Shown one piece after another: positions 6,029-9,814 of a stretch of DNA of 9,814 bases. This stretch comes from Trichodesmium sp. jk18x7bins.61 (GTDB taxonomy: Bacteria > Cyanobacteriota > Cyanobacteriia > Cyanobacteriales > Microcoleaceae). How positions within the stretch are numbered: the stretch's first letter is position 1; each line of letters begins with the position of its first letter. The translations under genes and the position numbers were made by a program. Location: contig JAJEAQ010000419.1 in the NCBI GenBank assembly GCA_022822685.1, positions 1 to 9,814 of the forward strand, given 5' to 3'. The notes below the pieces were generated by a model. The model was not told the DNA's origin, ran no database searches, and was given only the letters and a program-made list of their open reading frames with translations.

Positions 6029-7127
6029 CTTCCTGATACCCCTCTACCAAAACCGTTACATGACCAAGCTTTCGCCCTGGGCGAGATTCTGTTTTTCCAT
6101 ACCACCAAACTGAAGCATTTGGAATCTGGGCTAACTGTTGTCGTTTTGTCAAGTAGTGATTTTCCGTAAATTCATAACCCAACAAATTGACCATCACTGC
6201 CCCCTGAGACTTGAGGGCCGTACTACCCAGGGGCAAACCACAAACTGCCCGCAAATGTTGTTCAAACTGAGAAGTTTCACAAGCATCCAAAGTGTAATGA
6301 CCAGAATTATGAGTTCTCGGAGCAATTTCATTAATTAAAACTTTACTATTTTTTGTAATAAATAATTCAATACCAAATACTCCTACTACTTGTAAGCTGT
6401 GGAGGAGAGTCTGGGCGATCGCTTCAATTTCTCGTGTCAATTCCCTATTTTCATCAGGCACAAAAACCCGCCGACAAACCTGATTTTCTTGTTGAGTTTC
6501 CACCACAGGATAAACCTTAATTTCACCAGTCACAGATCTAGCCGCAATAACTGCAACTTCCCGCTCAAAAGGAATAAATTCCTGTATAAAAATTTCGGAA
6601 TTTCCTTGAGACTTTAAACTATCAATATCTTTAACAATAAAAGTACCTTGACCATCATAACCATGACGACGAGCTTTCAAGACTAGAGGAAAATTTAAAC
6701 TCTCAATTTCTGTTCCCCACTGCCAAAATTTCGGAACAGGCAAACCTAAATCTTGCAAATAACATAACTGTTCATACTTATCTAATAAAGGTTTCAACGC
6801 AGATAAACTAGGACGAAAAATTACATTTTGTTCCCTCAGAGGTAACAGCTCATCTAGATTAATAAATTCATTTTCAAAAGTAATTACATCACAACGACTA
6901 GCTAATTCAGCAGTTGCCTGAGCATCATCAATTTCTGCCCAAATAATATCTTTTGCTATGGATACCGCCGGGTCATTTTTATAGGGAGTTTGAATGATTA
7001 AATCTACTCCTAATTTTTCCGCAGCATCCGCCATCATCCATGCTAGTTGACCGCCACCAATTACACCTACTTTCTGAATTTTTTGATTGATTTTTTTTGT
7101 ATCTTCAGTACTGTTCATCTTGCTCAT
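5985..7127 (-). CDS. purK: N5-carboxyaminoimidazole ribonucleotide synthase PurK
   Basis: Catalyses the ATP- and bicarbonate-dependent conversion of AIR to N5-CAIR in de novo purine synthesis; PurE then rearranges the product to CAIR. 380 residues, cytoplasmic, ATP-grasp fold. The N-terminal domain carries VGVIGGGQLAWM (20-31). The ATP-grasp region has VLKARRHGYDGQGTF (149-163, with K151 as the likely ATP-binding lysine), FEREVAVIAARS (187-198) and ELF (254-256). The signature NEIAPRTHNSGHYTLDA (266-282) supplies metal- and substrate-binding residues. Length and all motifs are normal, so it appears functional. ATG 7127 is the first start, with 7118 as an alternative. It follows the Uma2 gene by 22 bases on the same strand, so the two are probably co-transcribed, with the candidate 6S RNA further downstream. 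Confidence 0.97.
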   Translation of the reverse strand: MSKMNSTEDTKKINQKIQKVGVIGGGQLAWMMADAAEKLGVDLIIQTPYKNDPAVSIAKDIIWAEIDDAQATAELASRCDVITFENEFINLDELLPLREQNVIFRPSLSALKPLLDKYEQLCYLQDLGLPVPKFWQWGTEIESLNFPLVLKARRHGYDGQGTFIVKDIDSLKSQGNSEIFIQEFIPFEREVAVIAARSVTGEIKVYPVVETQQENQVCRRVFVPDENRELTREIEAIAQTLLHSLQVVGVFGIELFITKNSKVLINEIAPRTHNSGHYTLDACETSQFEQHLRAVCGLPLGSTALKSQGAVMVNLLGYEFTENHYLTKRQQLAQIPNASVWWYGKTESRPGRKLGHVTVLVEGYQEDEAIAHHIENIWQK

Positions 7128-7149
7128 CTATTTAGTTCTCTTTTAAATT

Positions 7150-7776
7150 TTACAATGCTTTTAAATCAGCTCTTAATTTTTTCTCTGCTTCTACTTCGTC
7201 AAATTTTGATTGTGTGATAAACTCATAAAAGTTAGCTTTTTCAATTTGAGGAAATGTGGGGCTATTTTCAACTTCAATATATTGTTGATTTTGCAGTTTA
7301 TAGATCCGTAAAACTTCTCCGTCATAGCGCCAAAATTCTGGTATTTCCATGGTGGCATAGAGATTAAGTTTATTAATATCGGTATGAGTAATATCAACTT
7401 CTACTACTAAATCAGGTGGTGGATCTTGAGTTAAATCTAATTTTTTACCTGCTACTTTTGATTGATTCTGAATGTAATAACAATTATCTGGTTCCGCGCC
7501 CCTATCTAATTCTGGATAATTCAAAGTTGTCGAACCTAAAGTTTTGATTTTTAGCCCAAATTCAAAAACTAAAATTCTGATAAATAACCCAATTATTTCT
7601 CTAGCAAATTCATGTTCTTCTAGAGGCATAGTAATTTCTAATACTCCTTGGTCATATATAATTCTGGCAGTGCGATTTTCTCCTAAAGCCTCGATAATTT
7701 TTTGATATTTTTGCCAATTCAGATCAGAGAAAACAATTCTTTTTTCAGGTGGAGTTATAAGGGCAGCATTAACCAT
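7150..7776 (-). CDS. Uma2 family protein (DUF820), PD-(D/E)XK nuclease fold
   Basis: 208 residues, cytoplasmic. The family is heavily expanded in filamentous cyanobacteria and is assigned to the PD-(D/E)XK nuclease superfamily, but its biological role is not established. The core motifs are present: TMPLEEHEFAREIIG (49-63), AEPDNCYYIQ (94-103), PDLVVEVDITHTD (121-133, with D122 and E126 as likely metal ligands), and K136 followed by LNLYATMEIPEFW, equivalent to the usual K..Y...GV.EYW. The C-terminal residues (EVEAEKKLRADLKAL) look helical, as is common in the family. The start is well fixed: ATG 7776 with TAGGAG six bases upstream. It is the first gene of a probable two-gene unit with purK; the pairing looks positional rather than functional. 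Confidence 0.92.
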   Translation of the reverse strand: MVNAALITPPEKRIVFSDLNWQKYQKIIEALGENRTARIIYDQGVLEITMPLEEHEFAREIIGLFIRILVFEFGLKIKTLGSTTLNYPELDRGAEPDNCYYIQNQSKVAGKKLDLTQDPPPDLVVEVDITHTDINKLNLYATMEIPEFWRYDGEVLRIYKLQNQQYIEVENSPTFPQIEKANFYEFITQSKFDEVEAEKKLRADLKAL

Positions 7777-7782
7777 TTTTTT

Positions 7783-7788
7783 CTCCTA
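7783..7788 (-). promoter_or_regulatory. Shine-Dalgarno site of the Uma2 gene
   Basis: TAGGAG on the minus strand, six bases before ATG 7776. It is the strongest ribosome-binding site in the window and fixes the start of this gene. Confidence 0.7.
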
Positions 7789-7863
7789 GGAAATTTTTTA
7801 TTTTAGTTATAGCAAAGAACACAAGAGTAGAAATCAAAACACGAAGAATATCTAACAAGAATT

Positions 7864-7895
7864 GTAGGTTGGGTAGAAGGAAGTCGAACTCAACA
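7864..7895. repeat. Dispersed repeat, copy 4
   Basis: GTAGGTTGGGTAGAAGGAAG followed by CGAACTCAACA is a slightly decayed copy of the same dispersed element as at 5603. It lies in the leader upstream of the Uma2 gene. Confidence 0.6.
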
Positions 7896-7901
7896 AAACT
7901 A

Positions 7902-8060
7902 TAAGTAGGTAGGCACGATAAAAACGATGTATGTTTAGTTTTGTAAAAGATTCTGAAATCAGGTATTTCTTAAACCCCACAGCTTAAGGGCGGGCTCTTA
8001 AGCTGTGGGCTAGTTTGACATTTTGTTACATAGCTTGATTTTTTAACGCTCACCTACTTA
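7902..8060. mobile_element. Inverted-repeat element enclosing a perfect 13-bp hairpin
   Basis: The outer ends are TAAGTAGGTAGGC (7902-7914) and GCTCACCTACTTA (8048-8060), inverted repeats matching at 11 of 13 positions. Inside, CCCACAGCTTAAG (7976-7988) and CTTAAGCTGTGGG (7997-8009) form a perfect 13-bp stem with an 8-base loop. No reading frame is present and no clear target duplication is seen. It could be a MITE, or a relic of an IS200/IS605-type element whose subterminal palindromes look like this hairpin; a TTTGACA follows, as at the other relic. A terminator role is unlikely because no gene points into it and no T-run follows closely. Confidence 0.45.
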
Positions 8061-8105
8061 ATTATTTGTTTTAAATTTAGTATTAAAAGCTGTTCAAGAT
8101 AATTA

Positions 8106-8158
8106 TAGATTGGGTAGACGAAGTTTTAGCCCAGCGGATTCCCAGTATGAACCCAACA
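8106..8158. repeat. Dispersed repeat, copy 5, with extra sequence
   Basis: TAGATTGGGTAGACGAAGTTT at the left and GAACCCAACAAAA at the right are the two arms of the dispersed repeat, here separated by about 20 additional bases (AGCCCAGCGGATTCCCAG). Confidence 0.5.
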
Positions 8159-8216
8159 AAACCTCAGAAAATATTCGCTTCCCCAACCCCACCTACACAT
8201 ACAAAAGAGGTAGTCC

Positions 8217-8346
8217 TGCATAACAATGGTTAGGAGTAAAACTTGGTATTCACCTAAATCTCGATTCCTCCAAATATCCTTGAGTTTTTTTGAGAATTGG
8301 TCGTACAAAAAATTATCTCATCCCTAACCTTTGCCATTACTATGCA
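8217..8346. repeat. Long imperfect inverted repeat
   Basis: TGCATAACAATGGTTAGGAG (8217-8236) is mirrored by CCTAACCTTTGCCATTAC and TATGCA (8323-8346), with a few mismatches and small gaps. About 85 bases lie between the arms. It could be a decayed MITE. A 60-codon frame crosses it on the minus strand but shows no protein-like features. Confidence 0.3.
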
Positions 8347-8736
8347 CCACCACCTAAAAGGTTTTTATACCGTTTCTCCTTAGATCTGATTCATAAACTG
8401 AGCTGAAACCCAGAACTGACAAAGCTTTCATGAATTTAGACTATACTTACCTATAAATCCTAAAACCTTTGTATGACAAGGAACTCAGCCTCTTAATATT
8501 TGCTTTATAAATCAGCTATTATAGCAAATTCAAAAAAAAGATAGTTATAATAAAATACCCTCCTCAAACTCCCAATTCTTAACTCCCAAATCCTCCCAAA
8601 ATAAACTCTGTAGCAATATATTTTTAAATTGATATTAACTATCTCTCCCTCTTCTTTTCCCTCTTCTTTGAAAGGGTGGGCTAGGGGGGGGTAAAAATGA
8701 TGATATGAACAACGATCGTTATCTACCATCTATATA
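8347..8736. other. Gene-free, low-complexity stretch
   Basis: I see no gene here. The stretch contains C-rich/A-rich low-complexity DNA (8555-8600), a pyrimidine tract (8641-8668), a run of eight G (8684-8691) after GAAAGGGTGGGCTA, and a 10-bp palindrome AACGATCGTT at 8711-8720. The pyrimidine tract and G-run resemble intergenic boilerplate of Nostocales. A promoter for the hydrolase relic may have lain near 8700-8736. Confidence 0.4.
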
Positions 8737-9367
8737 ATGAACCGAATTTATCTCAACTTGCTCCTGATTGTTTTTTTTACTTCTAATTGGTATTGTTTTG
8801 ATGATTTGGCGATTTTATTTGGAGCAAAAGTTGACTTGGTTTGATGATGATAGAAGGGTAATAAATTTTCGGAATATGAATCGTGTTTTTCCTAGTAACA
8901 TCATCCATCGTTCTGCTCAACCCTATCAATTTCAGGAAGATTTGCGCGACCTAAATGTCTCTTATCAGTTCCATGGTGAAACTAGGAAAATGTCAGATTT
9001 TTTGCAACGTTTAAGAACTATGGGTTTTTGATTATCAAAAATGATGTGATTTTTTCTGAAAAATATTTTCAAGGTTATACAAAATCTGATAAAAATACAT
9101 CTTGGTCAGTGGCCAAAGCTTTTATTTCTGCTTTGATAAGTCTGGCTTTACATGAAAATTATATTGAAAGCATAGATGACCCTATTACTAAATATCTGCC
9201 TGAAAGGTGATTATTGCGCAACTGGGGCTTGAGGGCAATACATATATGTTAATCCTGAAAAGAATTTTGTATGAGTCAAAACAGGTTCTGGTGTTAATAT
9301 TTATAGAAGTATTGATGATGTTGAAACAGTAGCTTTATTTCGAGTGATCGCCCATCAGTTAGATTAA
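8737..9367 (+). pseudogene. Wrecked serine beta-lactamase-like hydrolase
   Basis: Relic of a class C beta-lactamase/6-aminohexanoate-dimer-hydrolase (NylB)-type membrane-anchored serine hydrolase. From ATG 8737 it reads MNRIYLNLLLIV, a signal anchor. A shift in the T8 run at 8771-8778 leads to LIGIVLMIWRFYLEQKLTWF, and later RNMNRVFPSNIIHR. A second shift, one T short at 9025-9029, leads to IIKNDVIFSEKYFQGY and SWSVAKAFISALISLAL, which holds the catalytic SxxK (SVAK), then DDPITKYLPE. At about 9205 the sequence jumps to GDYCATGA-stop-GQYIYVNPEKNFV-stop, ending in DDVETVALFRVIAHQLD, the family's C-terminus. Roughly 200 residues between, including the YxN region, are gone. With two frameshifts, two TGA codons and an internal deletion it cannot be functional. 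Confidence 0.85.
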
Positions 9368-9405
9368 GTTCCTGGACAGAATTAATTTGACATTCAGGGA
9401 AGGTG

Positions 9406-9426
9406 GGCAAGAGGCAAGAGGCAAAA
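9406..9426. repeat. Heptanucleotide tandem repeat, three units
   Basis: GGCAAGA, GGCAAGA, GGCAAAA in tandem. Short tandemly repeated heptamers of this kind are characteristic of heterocystous cyanobacteria. It lies between the hydrolase relic and the toxin relic. Confidence 0.7.
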
Positions 9427-9435
9427 GAAAGATAG

Positions 9436-9684
9436 CCGGTTAGAAATAGACAAATAATTTTCTCTGCTTACTTAAACACTAATATACTTAACTACAATTA
9501 TGTCTATCCTTTTTTGGTAGTTGTAGATGCCAGTAGGGAGAATGAAATGCAGGAAGCAGGGATTGATATGGAGCGAAAATGGCATTTACTTTATGTAGTT
9601 TATATTGAACGCGACAATGGTTTAATTAGGATTATTTCTGCTATAGAAGCAACTAGGGAGGAACGTAAATTTTATGAAACCTGA
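9436..9684 (+). pseudogene. N-terminally truncated BrnT-like toxin
   Basis: BrnT toxins are small RelE-fold ribonucleases held in check by BrnA antitoxins. From about 9508 the frame gives PFLVVVDASRENEM, KWHLLYVVYIERDNGLIRII and EATREERKFYET, the second half of the BrnT fold. Upstream, the codons (FSAYLNTNILNYNYV) do not match the expected N-terminal segment (the WDENKN...KHGVSF type), and a TAG at 9433-9435 closes the frame. The conserved RIISAR.A motif reads RIISAIEA, losing a basic residue thought to be catalytic in this family. The stop at 9682-9684 overlaps the antitoxin start by 11 bases, the usual toxin-first arrangement. Truncation plus the substitution make activity unlikely. Confidence 0.75.
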
Positions 9685-9814
9685 AACTTGAAAACAGCGA
9701 CTTAATAAAAATCCCCCCACAATAACAGTGACTTTACAAATACCTGAAGATATTTTGTCAGATTTAGAAATACTTGCTCCAGTGTTAGGTTTTTCTAATT
9801 ATCAATCTTTAATG
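9674..9814 (+). pseudogene. BrnA-like antitoxin with an early stop, running off the window
   Basis: ATG 9674 begins MKPET and meets TGA at codon 6 (9689-9691). The same frame then stays open to the end of the window with KQRLNKNPPTITVTLQIPED and ILAPVLGFSNYQSLM. This matches the start of BrnA/CopG-type antitoxins of cyanobacteria (family pattern: MxPET..RL...P.T..T..IP.D....L...AP..GF..YQ.L). Family members often have an arginine at the stop position, so CGA to TGA is a likely single change. The reading frame is otherwise intact here, so re-initiation or a suppressed stop cannot be excluded. The 3' part is outside the window. Confidence 0.7.

Noticed and set aside
6138..6617. Plus-strand frames inside purK
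   Set aside because: They are antisense to conserved PurK motifs and show no independent signals.
8126..8308. Minus-strand 60-codon frame (QVLLLTIVMQDYLF part)
   Set aside because: It crosses a dispersed repeat and an inverted repeat; the apparent hydrophobic stretch has no start context or recognisable relatives.
8505..8729. Minus-strand 74-codon frame
   Set aside because: It translates the pyrimidine tract and low-complexity spacer; the composition is not protein-like.
1..9814. CRISPR array, tRNA or rRNA genes, riboswitch, attachment site
   Set aside because: No evenly spaced identical repeats with unique spacers, no tRNA-like cloverleaf, and no recognised aptamer core were seen on either strand.

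Overview
The window looks like chromosomal DNA from a filamentous, heterocyst-type cyanobacterium (Nostocales). The support is low GC, five HIP1 octamers (GCGATCGC at 825, 1820, 4078, 6016 and 6415), degenerate copies of the dispersed GTAGGTTGGGTT...AACCCAACA repeat, a heptanucleotide tandem repeat, and gene families typical of these genomes (Uma2, SUMF1-type FGE proteins, BrnT/BrnA, cyanobacterial photolyase). The number of broken genes and transposon relics points to an eroding or IS-worn genome, such as a plant symbiont or a bloom-former. The species cannot be fixed from this sequence.

Layout. 1-362: the start of a possible secreted-protein gene on the minus strand, cut by a dispersed repeat, then non-coding DNA. 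363-1244: intact DppC/OppC-type ABC permease. 1245-1759: repeats and a shattered second copy of the next gene. 1760-3062 (minus): a decayed two-gene unit, an FGE/SUMF1-domain gene followed 5 bases later by a glycine-rich membrane protein. 3112-5177: intact NUDIX hydrolase and CPD photolyase on the plus strand. 5221-5416 (minus): a structured RNA that I read as 6S RNA (ssaA), converging on the photolyase. 5430-5733: an IS200/IS605-type right-end relic, a dispersed repeat and a 92-bp MITE with a 5-bp target duplication. 5738-7776 (minus): an unrecognised GC-richer reading frame, purK, and a Uma2-family gene just upstream of purK. 7777-8736: no gene, but a perfect 13-bp hairpin nested in a longer inverted repeat, more dispersed repeats and low-complexity DNA. 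8737-9367: wrecked serine beta-lactamase-like hydrolase. 9436-9814: broken BrnT-like toxin and BrnA-like antitoxin, the latter running off the window.

Working genes: one oligopeptide/nickel-type permease subunit without its partners here, a NUDIX pyrophosphatase next to a light-driven DNA repair enzyme, PurK of purine synthesis probably co-transcribed with Uma2, and the candidate 6S RNA. Most other protein-like sequence is relic. I found no convincing new defence or biosynthetic system. The most informative material is the decay itself: reconstructable pseudogenes whose lesions concentrate in A/T homopolymers, a lost FGE plus membrane-protein pair, and a small mobile element caught with its target duplication.
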